A stretch of 64,000 nucleotides of DNA from the NCBI RefSeq assembly GCF_026153205.1, contig NZ_JAPFBW010000014.1:62001-126000 (forward strand), written 5' to 3'. A model generated the notes under the pieces. The model was not told where the DNA came from. It ran no database searches and worked only from the letters and a program-made list of their open reading frames with translations. The DNA comes from Aquabacterium sp. A7-Y. Lineage in GTDB: Bacteria; Pseudomonadota; Gammaproteobacteria; Burkholderiales; Burkholderiaceae_C. How positions within the stretch are numbered: the stretch's first letter is position 1; every line of letters begins with the position of its first letter. Position numbers and translations under genes: made by a program. Positions 54,132 to 63,883 of the stretch are shown here, in pieces.

Positions 54132-54631
54132 GTGCGGCACAACGCCTCGGGCCGCTGACACCCGGGCACGGCGGGGCAAGCCCGGCGTGCCAGTTGGAGC
54201 TGATGACGGTCGCCTCGCTCAGCGAGGTCCTGGAGATCGAGCAGCGGGCCTACGAGTTCCCCTGGACGCGCGGCAACTTCATCGATTCGCTGCACGCCGG
54301 CTACCTGGCCCGACTGCTGTCGGCACGCGACGGCCGCCTGCTCGGCTATTTCGTCGCCATGTCGGGCTTCGAGGAAATGCACCTGCTCAACCTGACCGTT
54401 GCGCCGCCCTTCCAGGGCCAGGGCCACGCCTTGCGCATGCTCGATACCTTGTGCCAGCTGGCGCGCGAGCGCGCGGCCTTGCAGCTGTGGCTGGAGGTGC
54501 GCGTCAGCAATGCCCGCGCACGCGCGCTCTACGAACGCTACGGCTTCCAGGCCGCCGGCATGCGCAAGGGCTACTACCCCGCCCTGGAGGGCCGGCGTGA
54601 AGACGCCATCGTGATGAGCTTGCCGCTATGA
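54128..54631 (+). CDS. rimI: RimI-like ribosomal protein alanine N-acetyltransferase
   Basis: GNAT-fold acetyltransferase, by family acetylating the N-terminus of ribosomal protein S18. 167 aa: the MHLLNLTVAPPFQGQGHALRML acetyl-CoA loop is present (usual QxxGxG/A), with SNARARALYERYGFQAAGMRKGYY near the end. The first 20 residues are an extra N-terminal stretch. It overlaps tsaB and the downstream uracil-DNA glycosylase gene by ATGA. Confidence 0.92.
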   Translation: MSAAQRLGPLTPGHGGASPACQLELMTVASLSEVLEIEQRAYEFPWTRGNFIDSLHAGYLARLLSARDGRLLGYFVAMSGFEEMHLLNLTVAPPFQGQGHALRMLDTLCQLARERAALQLWLEVRVSNARARALYERYGFQAAGMRKGYYPALEGRREDAIVMSLPL

Positions 54632-55503
54632 GCCTGGATCCGCGCCGACTGGCGATGCTCAAGGAGATGGGCATCGTGACCTGGGAGCCCCGCGATGCCG
54701 GGTCGACCGACGAGGCCGCCGAGGGTGTTGCGCTCGCCGAGGCCCTGCCTGAGGCTTTGCGGGCTGCACCGCCGCCCGCCCGGGCCGCTGGGCCCGAACC
54801 GCGCCATGAGAACCGGCCTGCTGCGGCCCGCGAGATGACGCCCCCCCCGGCGCTCGTGCCCCGGCCTCCCCCGCAGGAAACGCCGATCCGGATGGCGCCG
54901 GGCGGCGAGGCCCGACGCCCGGCCGGCGTCGCGACCATGGACTGGTCCGCGCTGCGCGAGGCGGTGGCCGGCTGCACCGCCTGCAAGCTCTGCTCCGGCC
55001 GACGCCGCACCGTCTTCGGCGTCGGCAACGAACAGGCCGACTGGATGGTCATCGGCGAGGCGCCCGGCGAGCAGGAAGATCTCAAGGGCGAACCCTTCGT
55101 GGGACAAGCCGGCAAGCTGCTCGACAACATGCTGCGCGCGCTGGGCCTGGGCCGCGAGCCCGAGACGGCCGACAAGCAGGTGTTCATCGCCAATGTGCTG
55201 AAGTGCCGGCCGCCGCACAACCGCAACCCCGAGCCCGAGGAGGTGGCGCAGTGCGAACCCTACCTGCAGCGGCAGGTCGAGCTGGTGCAGCCGAAAATCA
55301 TCCTCGCGATGGGCCGCTTCGCGGTGCAGTCGCTGCTGCGCACCAGCGAACCCATCGGCCGACTGCGCGGCCGCGTGCACCGCTACCACGGGGTGCCGGT
55401 GGTGGTCACCTACCACCCGGCTTATCTGCTGCGCAACCTGCCGGACAAGGCCAAGGCCTGGGAGGACCTGTGCCTCGCCGCCGACACCTTCCGGGCCGCC
55501 TGA
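54628..55503 (+). CDS. Uracil-DNA glycosylase, Fe-S type (family 4-like)
   Basis: Removes uracil from DNA. 291 aa; the catalytic domain starts near 105 and carries the 4Fe-4S ligands Cys116, Cys119, Cys193 and Cys209, motif A GEAPGEQED (143-151) and motif B YHPAYLLRN. A 75-residue Pro/Ala-rich linker precedes it, after an N-terminal MSLDPRRLAMLKEMGI helix also seen in betaproteobacterial relatives. It overlaps rimI by 4 bp; the tsaB-rimI-udg order is common. Confidence 0.9.
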   Translation: MSLDPRRLAMLKEMGIVTWEPRDAGSTDEAAEGVALAEALPEALRAAPPPARAAGPEPRHENRPAAAREMTPPPALVPRPPPQETPIRMAPGGEARRPAGVATMDWSALREAVAGCTACKLCSGRRRTVFGVGNEQADWMVIGEAPGEQEDLKGEPFVGQAGKLLDNMLRALGLGREPETADKQVFIANVLKCRPPHNRNPEPEEVAQCEPYLQRQVELVQPKIILAMGRFAVQSLLRTSEPIGRLRGRVHRYHGVPVVVTYHPAYLLRNLPDKAKAWEDLCLAADTFRAA

Positions 55504-55510
55504 GACGCCC

Positions 55511-56461
55511 ATGACGGCCGGGCCCGGCGCCGCCGCCGCGCTGGCCGATCTGGCCTGGCTGCTGCTCTCCCCGCCCTTGCTGGCCGACGGCTGCTTCAGC
55601 GCCCCGGTCCAGGCCTTCGATGCCGACGAACGTGCGGCCATCACCACCTGGCTGGACGGCTTGCGAACCGAGCCGGCGCCCTTGCTCGACTTCCTGCAGC
55701 ACGCCGGCGCAGTGGCGCCGCCGCGCCTGCCGCTGGGCCGCCATGCCGAGCGACTGCTGGAATTTTTCCTGCGCCACGGACCGACCCACCGGCTGGTGGT
55801 CGCCAACCTGCCGCTGCGGCATGCGCCGGGCGCCCTGCCGGGCATCGACCACACCACCCGCGGCGAGATCGACTTCCTGCTGGAGGATGCCAGGGGGCGG
55901 CCGCTGCACTGGGAGCTGGCGGTCAAGTTTTTCCTCTGCACCGCCGAGGGCGAAACGGCCCGGGCGGACGATTTCGTCGGCCCCGACCGCGCCGAGACCC
56001 TGCCCGGCAAGCTGGACAAACTGTTCGGCCGCCAGCTGAAACACCGGCCGCCCGTCCCCTGGGACCAGCGCGGCTGGCAGCCGGCCGCCTACACGCGCGG
56101 CTGGATGTTTTATCGCCACGACCGCCCGCCGCCTTGCTGCCCGCTGCTCTCGCACGCGCACCTGCGTGGCGGCTGGCTGGAGTGGCAGGAGCTCGACCGG
56201 CTGCCCGCCGGCCACTATGAACGGGTGCCGCGCTCGCGCTGGATGGCCGCAGCCCGGCTGGACGCCGACGACCCCGCGCCGCTACCGCGCCAGGCGCTCG
56301 CCGCCCACCTGGAAGGACTGTGGGCGGCGCCGCCACCCCCCGGGGCGCGGCGCTGGCCCACGGCTCAGCTGCTGGCACGGCTGGAGCCGGACCCGCAGGG
56401 CTGGCACGAGACCGGGCGGTGGTTTGTCGTGCCGCAGGGCTGGTCCGACCCGCCTCAGTGA
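55511..56461 (+). CDS. DUF1853 family protein
   Basis: 316 aa, function unknown. The LGRHAERLLEFFLRHGPTHRLV opening and a central GEIDFLLEDARGRPLHWELAVKFFL block (split by the loop; Asp121, Glu135, Lys139) match DUF1853 and look like a PD-(D/E)XK nuclease core. It follows the uracil-DNA glycosylase gene by 7 bp, so it may share its transcript. The end overlaps convergent corA by 7 bp. Confidence 0.8.
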   Translation: MTAGPGAAAALADLAWLLLSPPLLADGCFSAPVQAFDADERAAITTWLDGLRTEPAPLLDFLQHAGAVAPPRLPLGRHAERLLEFFLRHGPTHRLVVANLPLRHAPGALPGIDHTTRGEIDFLLEDARGRPLHWELAVKFFLCTAEGETARADDFVGPDRAETLPGKLDKLFGRQLKHRPPVPWDQRGWQPAAYTRGWMFYRHDRPPPCCPLLSHAHLRGGWLEWQELDRLPAGHYERVPRSRWMAAARLDADDPAPLPRQALAAHLEGLWAAPPPPGARRWPTAQLLARLEPDPQGWHETGRWFVVPQGWSDPPQ

Positions 56462-57567
56462 TGCGTGCCGAGGTAACGCTTGCGCCAGAAGAACAGGCCC
56501 AGGCCGATGCCCACCAGCACCATCATCACGAAGGCCCCCCAGAAGCCCGAGCTGCTGTGGATCAGCGGCAGGAAGTCGAAGTTCATGCCGAAAAAGCCGG
56601 TGATCAGGTTCAGCGGCAGGAAGATCGCGGTCAGCACCGTGAGCGTGCGCATGATGTCGTTGGCACGGTTGCTCTGGGCCGAGAAGTGGATCTGCACCGC
56701 GCCTTCGGCCGAGGACTCCAGCCGCCTCACGTGGCCCAGCACGCGTTCGATATGCTCGACCACGTCACGCGAGCGCACCCTCAGCAGCTCGCGTTCACGG
56801 CGGCCCTGCGAGTCGATTGCCGCGGGGCGCTCCTCGAAGGTGTCTATCCATTCGAGCGCGGCGCTGCGCTGGTCCTCGCAGATGTCCTCCAGCTGGTGCA
56901 GCGCGTTGCGCCAGTCCAGCAGCACCTGCCAGCTGCGGAAGCGCCCGCGCGGATCGAGCAGCGCGCCCTGCAGGTTGCCCAGCTGGCGGGTCAGCAGCCG
57001 GCGCAACTCCAGGTAGCCGTCCACCATCTGGTTGACCATGCGCAGCATCTGGTCGTCGGGGCTGGTCGGCAGGCGCGAGGACGCCGTGCGTGCGTCGCCG
57101 CCCGGCTCTCCGGCGGCCTGGCCCATCTGGGCCAGCCGCAGGATCGAGGACTCCAGGATCTGGCAGGGCCCCGGGTGCACGGTCAGCAGCACGCGGTCGA
57201 ACACCGCGAAGCCCACCGCGCTGGTATCGATGGCCTGCAGGGCGCGCTGCGCACCCGCCAGCCGACCGTCTTGATCGTCCTCCACCAGCGCGGTCGAGAT
57301 CGAGCCGGCGGCAAGCCGCCGGAACACCAGCAGGTCGTACCAGGAGGTGTAGTCGAAGTGGGAAGGCAGCTGCCGGTTCAGCAGGTCCGAGACGTGCAGA
57401 TCGACCAAGGCGCCGCCGGCGCACTGATGCAGGAAGGACTGCAGCGTGGCGAGCTTCGCCTCGAAGTCGTCGCGCGAGATGGCGAGCCAGAGATAGCCCT
57501 GCTCGGGCACGCGTTCGGGCATCCCGGCCAGCTCCTCGAACCGGGCTCCAATATGGAAAACACGCAT
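56455..57567 (-). CDS. corA: CorA-family divalent-cation transporter
   Basis: Inner-membrane Mg2+/Co2+ or related channel. 370 aa: a large N-terminal cytoplasmic alpha/beta domain, a long stalk helix, then two C-terminal membrane helices with the GMN selectivity motif (GFFGMNFDFLPL) between them. The positively charged tail (FWRKRYLGTHH) is typical. It lies 16 bp after hemB on the same strand. The ion cannot be told from sequence. Confidence 0.9.
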   Translation of the reverse strand: MRVFHIGARFEELAGMPERVPEQGYLWLAISRDDFEAKLATLQSFLHQCAGGALVDLHVSDLLNRQLPSHFDYTSWYDLLVFRRLAAGSISTALVEDDQDGRLAGAQRALQAIDTSAVGFAVFDRVLLTVHPGPCQILESSILRLAQMGQAAGEPGGDARTASSRLPTSPDDQMLRMVNQMVDGYLELRRLLTRQLGNLQGALLDPRGRFRSWQVLLDWRNALHQLEDICEDQRSAALEWIDTFEERPAAIDSQGRRERELLRVRSRDVVEHIERVLGHVRRLESSAEGAVQIHFSAQSNRANDIMRTLTVLTAIFLPLNLITGFFGMNFDFLPLIHSSSGFWGAFVMMVLVGIGLGLFFWRKRYLGTHH

Positions 57568-57583
57568 CGTCGGTCGGTTTTTT

Positions 57584-58693
<1,110 letters not shown>

Positions 58694-58695
58694 GT

Positions 58696-58810
58696 GAATG
58701 ATACGTCGCAAGACGTTCATTCCCTGCTTTTCCTCCCTGAGCAGGTGCCTTACCGTGATGACAGCGTTAAGGCTTTGCAGCCCCAGTCTCAGGACTGGGG
58801 CTTTTTCTTT
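58696..58810 (+). ncRNA. Candidate small RNA between hemB and hemJ
   Basis: About 115 nt, four consecutive hairpins with no coding sense. SL1 (58696-58722): 11 bp with one bulge and a GCAA tetraloop. SL2 (58723-58745): CCTGC/GCAGG with a 13-nt pyrimidine-rich loop containing CCUCCCU, complementary to Shine-Dalgarno sequences. SL3 (58747-58773): GCCTTA/TAAGGC. SL4: a strong terminator. The layout is that of a trans-acting sRNA with a C-rich target-binding loop. I do not recognise a known family. Confidence 0.55.
58780..58810 (+). terminator. Strong intrinsic terminator ending the RNA candidate
   Basis: GCCCCAGTC pairs with GACTGGGGC (58780-58788 with 58793-58801), TCAG loop, then TTTTTCTTT. 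No gene precedes it on this strand within 280 bp, which argues for a short non-coding transcript. Confidence 0.9.
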
Positions 58811-58867
58811 GGGGCCTGCTTCGCGGCCTTCGGGGCTGGCTTTCGCGGCGCTGGCTATCATCGCCCG

Positions 58868-59296
58868 ATGCTCTGGATCAAAGCCCTGCACATTGTCTTC
58901 GTGGCCAGCTGGTTCGCCGGCTTGTTTTACCTGCCACGCATCTTCGTCAACCTCGCGATGGTGCCGCAGGACAGCCATGCCGAGCGCGAACGCCTGCTGC
59001 TGATGGCGCACAAGCTCTACCGCTTCATGAGCCTGCTGATGGTACCGGCTCTGGGCTTCGGCCTGTGGCTGTGGCTGGGTTACGGCATCGGCAAGGGCAG
59101 CGGCAACGGCTGGCTGCATGCCAAGCTCGCATTGGTCGTCGCGCTGATCGGCTACCACCATTACTGTCGCCGCCTGCTGCGCGAGTTCGAGCAGCTGGGC
59201 AACCGCCGCAGCCACACCTGGTACCGGTGGTTCAACGAGGCGCCGGTGCTGGGCCTGCTGCTGGTGGTGGTGCTGGTGGTCGTCAAACCCTTCTGA
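58868..59296 (+). CDS. hemJ: HemJ-type protoporphyrinogen IX oxidase
   Basis: 142-aa membrane protein with four helices, of the HemJ family often labelled CopD-like: MLWIKALHIVFVASWFAGLFYLPRIF is interrupted at its conserved His8, followed by HKLYRFMSLLMVP, GWLHAKLALV and YRWFNEAPVLGLLLVV. HemJ oxidises protoporphyrinogen IX. Adjacency to hemB supports this role. TATCAT (58856-58861) is 6 nt before the ATG and no Shine-Dalgarno is present, suggesting a leaderless mRNA. Confidence 0.88.
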   Translation: MLWIKALHIVFVASWFAGLFYLPRIFVNLAMVPQDSHAERERLLLMAHKLYRFMSLLMVPALGFGLWLWLGYGIGKGSGNGWLHAKLALVVALIGYHHYCRRLLREFEQLGNRRSHTWYRWFNEAPVLGLLLVVVLVVVKPF

Positions 59297-59304
59297 GCCG
59301 CCGC

Positions 59305-60426
59305 ATGGCGCGCCACCGCAGCTCCCTGGTGCCGCTGGCGATCGCCTATGCGGCGCTGATCGCCTACGCCAGCCTCTATCCCTTCGCCGGCTGGCGCCTG
59401 CCGGGCGTCAGCCCCTGGGCCTTCGTGACCTTGCCGTGGCCGCACTGGTGGACCACCTTCGACCTGGTGTCCAACCTGCTCGGCTACATGCCGCTGGGCG
59501 GCCTGTTGTGCGGTGCGCTGCTGCGCAGCGGCGCGGGCCGCCTGCTCGCGCTGGTCGCCGCGGTACTGCTCGGTGGACTGCTGTCCGGCACGCTCGAGGT
59601 GCTGCAGAACTACCTGCCCTCGCGCGTGCCCTCCAACGTCGACTGGGGTCTCAACACCCTCGGCACCTTCGCCGGTGCGCTGCTCGCGCTGGCGGTGGCC
59701 ATGATGGGATGGATGGGCCGCTGGCAGACCCTGCGTGACCGCTGGTTCATCCCGCAGAGCGCCGGAGGGCTGGCGCTGCTGCTGCTGTGGCCCGTGGCGC
59801 TGCTGTTTCCGGCGCCGGTGCCACTGGGGCTGGGCCACGTCGCGCAGCGGCTGCACGAGCTGCTCCAGACCTCGCTGGCCGACACGCCGCTGGAACAGTG
59901 GGCCGCCGGCCTGCCGCCGCCCGGCGGCGAGCCGCTCGGCCCGGGCACCGAGCTGATCACCATCGCGCTGGGGCTGATCGCGCCCTGCCTGCTCGCCTAC
60001 ACGATCTCGCCGCCGACCTGGCGGCGCGGCCTGCTGGTGAGCGGCGCGGTGGTGCTCGGGCTGGCGGCCACCACCTTGTCCACGACACTCAGCTTCGGCC
60101 CTTCGCACGCGCTCGCCTGGGTCACGCAGTCGGCGCCGCTGGGCTGGGTGGTCGGGTCCGGGGTGGCGCTGGTGCTGGTCTTCCTCCCGCCGCGCATGGC
60201 GGCAGCGCTCGGCGTGCTGCTCGTCGTCGGACTGATGGCGCTGGTCAATGCCTCGCCGGCCGATCCCTATTTCGCGTCCAGCCTGCAGGGCTGGGAGCAG
60301 GGCCGCTTCATCCGCTTCCACGGGCTGGCGCAATGGGTGGGCTGGCTCTGGCCCTACATGGCCCTGGCCTACTTCCTCGCCCGGCTGACCACCCGCAGCC
60401 CGCGGCCGCGACGAGCCTCCAGGTGA
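59305..60426 (+). CDS. VanZ-like multi-pass membrane protein
   Basis: 373 aa. The N-terminal 130 residues match the VanZ family (YASLYPFAGWR, DLVSNLLGYMPLGGLLCGALL, GTLEVLQNYLPSRVPSNVDWGLN), a domain first seen in teicoplanin resistance but widespread and of unknown biochemistry. Further membrane helices (about 155-365) form an extension found in proteobacterial versions. It starts 8 bp after hemJ, probably in the same transcript. Confidence 0.85.
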   Translation: MARHRSSLVPLAIAYAALIAYASLYPFAGWRLPGVSPWAFVTLPWPHWWTTFDLVSNLLGYMPLGGLLCGALLRSGAGRLLALVAAVLLGGLLSGTLEVLQNYLPSRVPSNVDWGLNTLGTFAGALLALAVAMMGWMGRWQTLRDRWFIPQSAGGLALLLLWPVALLFPAPVPLGLGHVAQRLHELLQTSLADTPLEQWAAGLPPPGGEPLGPGTELITIALGLIAPCLLAYTISPPTWRRGLLVSGAVVLGLAATTLSTTLSFGPSHALAWVTQSAPLGWVVGSGVALVLVFLPPRMAAALGVLLVVGLMALVNASPADPYFASSLQGWEQGRFIRFHGLAQWVGWLWPYMALAYFLARLTTRSPRPRRASR

Positions 60427-60531
60427 TGTCTCCGCCGCGCTGCGGCCGTCGATGCACAAGCCGCTTCCTGCCTTGTGGTGAGGCATCGGAAGCAGCAGCC
60501 CGCGGGCGCGCAAACCCCTAAAATCGCGCGG

Positions 60532-60858
60532 ATGAGCTATTACGAGCGGCACATCTTCTTCTGCCTCAATCAGCGCGACAACGGCGCGGACTGCTGTGCA
60601 GCCCATCACGCGCAGCAAGGCTTCGAGCACTGCAAGGCGCGCGTGAAGGCCGAAGGCCTGGCCGGCCCCGGCCAGGTGCGCGTGAACAAGGCGGGGTGCC
60701 TGGACCGCTGCGCAGCCGGCCCGGTCGCGGTGGTCTACCCCGAGGCCGTCTGGTACACCTATGTGGACCAGCAGGACATCGACGAAATCGTCGAGTCGCA
60801 CCTGAAAAACGGCCAGGTGGTGGATCGCCTGCTGGTCCCGCCGGGTGTCGGCCGCTGA
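60532..60858 (+). CDS. Thioredoxin-fold [2Fe-2S] ferredoxin
   Basis: 108 aa with cysteines Cys11, Cys21/22, Cys56 and Cys60 in the spacing of thioredoxin-like [2Fe-2S] ferredoxins (FFCLNQRDNGADCC; GCLDRCAAGPVAVVYPE). Acts as a cytoplasmic electron carrier; the partner is unknown. TAAAAT (60519-60524) lies 7 nt before the ATG with no Shine-Dalgarno, again suggesting a leaderless mRNA. The hydrolase gene follows after 3 bp. Confidence 0.9.
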   Translation: MSYYERHIFFCLNQRDNGADCCAAHHAQQGFEHCKARVKAEGLAGPGQVRVNKAGCLDRCAAGPVAVVYPEAVWYTYVDQQDIDEIVESHLKNGQVVDRLLVPPGVGR

Positions 60859-60861
60859 GTC

Positions 60862-61470
60862 ATGAATTCGCAAACCGCCAAAGAGACGATCAGCGGCCCG
60901 GCCGGCTCGATCGAGTGCGCGCTCGACCAGCCGGTCGGAACGCCCGTCGGCCTGGCCGTGATCGCGCACCCGCATCCGCTGCACGGCGGCACGATGGACA
61001 ACAAGGTCGTGCAGACGCTGGCCCGTGCTTTCGTGCAGGCCGGCTGGCGCAGCGTGCGTTTCAACTTCCGCGGCATCGGCGCATCCGAAGGCCGTTGGGA
61101 CGAAGGCCGCGGCGAGATCGACGACATGGCGGCCGTCATTGCCCACTACCACCGCGGGGGGGAAGCCTTGGCCCTGGCCGGCTTCTCTTTCGGGGCCTAC
61201 GTCACCTCGCACGCCGCCGCCCGCCTGGGGCCGGAGCAGGTCCGGCACCTGGTGCTGGTCGGGCCGGCCACCGGAAATTTCACCGTGGCGCCCGTGCCTG
61301 CACACACCCTGGTGATCCACGGCGAACAGGACGACGTGGTGCCGCTGGCGGCGACCTTCGACTGGGCCAGGCCGCAGAACCTGCCAGTGGTCGTGGTGCC
61401 GGGTGTCGGCCATTTTTTTCACGGCCAGTTGCCGCTGCTGAAGCACCTGGTGCTGCGCGGACTGGCCTGA
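60862..61470 (+). CDS. Alpha/beta-hydrolase (COG2945-like)
   Basis: 202-aa hydrolase with IAHPHPLHGGTMDNKVV, the GFSFG nucleophile elbow (Ser109), HGEQDDVVP (acid) and GVGHFFHG (His). The compact size fits the CPO_0/COG2945 type of small serine hydrolases. The substrate is unknown. It is coupled to the ferredoxin gene upstream, a pair kept together in many Betaproteobacteria, and dacA follows 37 bp on. Confidence 0.88.
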   Translation: MNSQTAKETISGPAGSIECALDQPVGTPVGLAVIAHPHPLHGGTMDNKVVQTLARAFVQAGWRSVRFNFRGIGASEGRWDEGRGEIDDMAAVIAHYHRGGEALALAGFSFGAYVTSHAAARLGPEQVRHLVLVGPATGNFTVAPVPAHTLVIHGEQDDVVPLAATFDWARPQNLPVVVVPGVGHFFHGQLPLLKHLVLRGLA

Positions 61471-61507
61471 GCTCGCTCTCCGAGCCTTACCTTACGAACT
61501 GGACTGC

Positions 61508-62665
61508 ATGAAAAGAATTCTTGCTGTATGCCTGGCTCTCACCGTGAGCCTGTCCACCACCCTGCCGGTACACGCCCAGGTGCTGCAGCCACCCGAGGTG
61601 GCGGCCAAGTCCTACCTGCTGCTGGACATGACCAGCCAGCAGGTGCTGGCGGCCCGCGACGCCGACGCGCCGGCCGACCCGGCCTCGCTGACCAAGCTGA
61701 TGACCGCCTACGTGGTGTTCGGCGCGATCCGCGACAAGAAACTGACCCGGGAGCAACTGCTCCCGGTCTCGGTGCGCGCCTGGGACGAGCGCAAGGGTGG
61801 CGCCTCGGTGATGTTCATCGAGCCGCGCATGCAGGTCTCGGTGGACGACCTGCTCAAGGGCATGATCGTGCAGTCCGGCAACGACGCCTCCGTGGCCCTG
61901 GCCGAAGGCGTGGCCGGCAGCGTCGAGAACTTCGTTGCACTGATGAACCGCGAGGCCCAGCGCCTGGGCCTGAAGAAGACCAGCTTCAAGAACGTCACCG
62001 GCATCACCGAGCCGGGCCACGTGACGACCGCGCGTGACCTGGCCATCGTCGCCTCGCACATCATCACCGACTTTCCCGACTTCTACCCGCTGTATTCGAT
62101 CCGCGAGTTCAAGTTCAACAACATCACCCAACCCAACCGCAACCTGCTGCTGCGCCGCGACCCCAGCGTCGACGGCATGAAAACCGGCCACACGGCGGCC
62201 GCGGGCTATTGCCTGGTCGCCTCGGCGCAGCGCGAGCTGCCCAACGGCAAACGCCGACTGCTCAGCGTGGTGCTCAACACCACCTCGATGGAGGCGCGCG
62301 CCAACGAAAGCCAGAAGCTCCTGAACTGGGGCTATCAGGCCTTCGACACGCTCAAGGTGTTCGACGCCGGCCAGGCCATCGCAACACCCCAGGTGTGGAA
62401 GGGCGAGGTGCCCCAGGTCAAGCTCGGCAGCGCGCGGCCGATCTACGTGACCGTCGCCAAGGGCGACGCCGACAAGATCAAAACGCAGATCGAGCGTGTC
62501 GATCCGCTGGTGGCCCCTCTGACGAAAGGACAGGCGGTCGGCAAGCTCAAGGTCAGTTCCGGCGGCAGCGTGATTGCCGAAGCCCCGCTGGTGGTGCTCG
62601 AGCCGGTGGCGCAGAGCGGATTTTTCGGCCGCGCCTGGGATGCCATTCGGCTCTGGATCAAGTAA
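61508..62665 (+). CDS. dacA: D-alanyl-D-alanine carboxypeptidase (PBP5/6 type)
   Basis: Removes the terminal D-Ala from peptidoglycan pentapeptides. 385 aa: signal peptide to about 23 (VHA-Q), S11 catalytic motifs SLTK (60-63), SGN (123-125) and KTG (225-227), a C-terminal beta-domain, and an amphipathic end (FFGRAWDAIRLWIK) that would attach it to the inner membrane. It opens the dacA-dat-ybeD cluster. Confidence 0.95.
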   Translation: MKRILAVCLALTVSLSTTLPVHAQVLQPPEVAAKSYLLLDMTSQQVLAARDADAPADPASLTKLMTAYVVFGAIRDKKLTREQLLPVSVRAWDERKGGASVMFIEPRMQVSVDDLLKGMIVQSGNDASVALAEGVAGSVENFVALMNREAQRLGLKKTSFKNVTGITEPGHVTTARDLAIVASHIITDFPDFYPLYSIREFKFNNITQPNRNLLLRRDPSVDGMKTGHTAAAGYCLVASAQRELPNGKRRLLSVVLNTTSMEARANESQKLLNWGYQAFDTLKVFDAGQAIATPQVWKGEVPQVKLGSARPIYVTVAKGDADKIKTQIERVDPLVAPLTKGQAVGKLKVSSGGSVIAEAPLVVLEPVAQSGFFGRAWDAIRLWIK

Positions 62666-62707
62666 CCTGCGCGCTACGGGCGCTTGAGCCCGCGACAGGA
62701 GGCGACG

Positions 62708-63595
62708 ATGCAAGCTTTGCCCGACAGCCTGTGCTACCTCAACGGCGAGTACACGCTTCTGCGCGACGCAAAAATCTCGGCTCTCGACCGGGGATTCATC
62801 TTCGGAGACGGCGTCTACGAGGTAGTGCCGGTGTACGGGCGACGCCTGTTCCGCTTCCAGGAGCACATCTCGCGGCTGGAGCGCTCGCTCGCCAAGGTGC
62901 GCATCCCCAACCCGCACACCGAGGTCGAATGGCTGGAGCGCATGCGCCGCCTGATTGCCGCGTATGCCGAGCGCTACGACGTGGCCGATCAGCTGGTCTA
63001 CCTGCAGGTCACGCGCGGCGTCGCGCTGCGCGACCACGTCATGCCCGAAGGGCTGCAGCCCACCGTCTTCATGATGGTCAGTCCGCTCAAGCCCGCCAGC
63101 GCCGAGCAGCGGCGCCAGGGCGTGGCCTGCATCAGCGCGCGCGACTTCCGCTGGCAGCGCGGCGACATCAAGTCCACCTCGCTGCTGGGCAACGTGCTGG
63201 CGCGCCAGATGTCGGCCGACCAGGGCGCGGCCGAGACCCTCCTGTTCCGCGACGGCTTCCTGACCGAGGCGTCGGCGAGCAATGTCTGGGTCGTGCACGA
63301 AGGCGCGGTGCTGGGCCCGCCGAAAAGCGAGCATGTGCTCGAAGGCATACGCTACGGACTGATCAGCGAACTCTGCGAGGAGCTCAGCATCGGCTTCAAT
63401 TTGCGGCCCATCTCGGAAAGCGAGGTGAACGCCGCCGACGAGATTTTCCTGTCGTCCGCGACCAAGGAAGTGCTGCCGGTCACGCGCCTGGACGGCGAAC
63501 CGGTCGGGCACGGGGCTGGAAAAGGCAAACCCGGCCCCATCTATGCCCGCTTGTACGAGGCCTACCAGCGGGCCAAAGCGGAGCAGTCCATATGA
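62708..63595 (+). CDS. dat: D-amino-acid aminotransferase-like PLP enzyme
   Basis: Class IV aminotransferase, 295 aa: DRGFIFGDGVYEVVPVYGRRLFR, PLP lysine Lys155 (RGDIKSTSLLGNVLA), and FLTEASASNVWVV. It would interconvert D-alanine and D-glutamate for cell wall synthesis, consistent with its place after dacA. The ATG at 62708 has AGGAGG 5 nt ahead, so the ATG at 62684 is rejected. The stop overlaps ybeD (ATGA). Confidence 0.9.
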   Translation: MQALPDSLCYLNGEYTLLRDAKISALDRGFIFGDGVYEVVPVYGRRLFRFQEHISRLERSLAKVRIPNPHTEVEWLERMRRLIAAYAERYDVADQLVYLQVTRGVALRDHVMPEGLQPTVFMMVSPLKPASAEQRRQGVACISARDFRWQRGDIKSTSLLGNVLARQMSADQGAAETLLFRDGFLTEASASNVWVVHEGAVLGPPKSEHVLEGIRYGLISELCEELSIGFNLRPISESEVNAADEIFLSSATKEVLPVTRLDGEPVGHGAGKGKPGPIYARLYEAYQRAKAEQSI

Positions 63596-63867
63596 ACCTC
63601 ACCCCTCCCGAGCCGTCGCTCATCGAATACCCGAGCCAGTTTCCGATCAAGGTCATGGGGGCCAACGTCGACGGCTTCGCCCAGGCGATCGCCGAGGTGG
63701 CCCTGCGCTTCGATCCGTCCTTCGACGCCGGCAGCATCGAGATGCGCCCGAGCAAGGGCGCGAACTACTTGGGCCTGACGATCACCGTCATGGCCACGAG
63801 CCGCGAGCAGCTCGACGATCTCTACCGGGCGCTGTCCTCGCACCCGATGGTCAAGGTGGTGCTGTAG
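63592..63867 (+). CDS. ybeD: YbeD/DUF493 family protein
   Basis: 91-aa ACT-like small protein (YPSQFPIKVMGANVDGFAQAI, LGLTITVMATSREQLDDLYRALSSHPMVKVVL split around a turn). It is usually encoded between dacA/dat and lipB and thought to influence lipoylation or protein turnover; the role is not settled. Here it overlaps dat by 4 bp but no lipB follows within the window. Confidence 0.9.
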   Translation: MNLTPPEPSLIEYPSQFPIKVMGANVDGFAQAIAEVALRFDPSFDAGSIEMRPSKGANYLGLTITVMATSREQLDDLYRALSSHPMVKVVL

Positions 63868-63883
63868 TCCCTCCCCGCCCCGC

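Noticed and set aside
58694-58867. An upstream in-frame extension of hemJ beginning at 58694
   Set aside because: The extension runs through four hairpins and a strong terminator and codes for no recognisable sequence.
58868-59296. Reading hemJ as a CopD copper-resistance protein
   Set aside because: It is short, has the HemJ-type N-terminal motif, and is next to hemB rather than copC or other copper genes.
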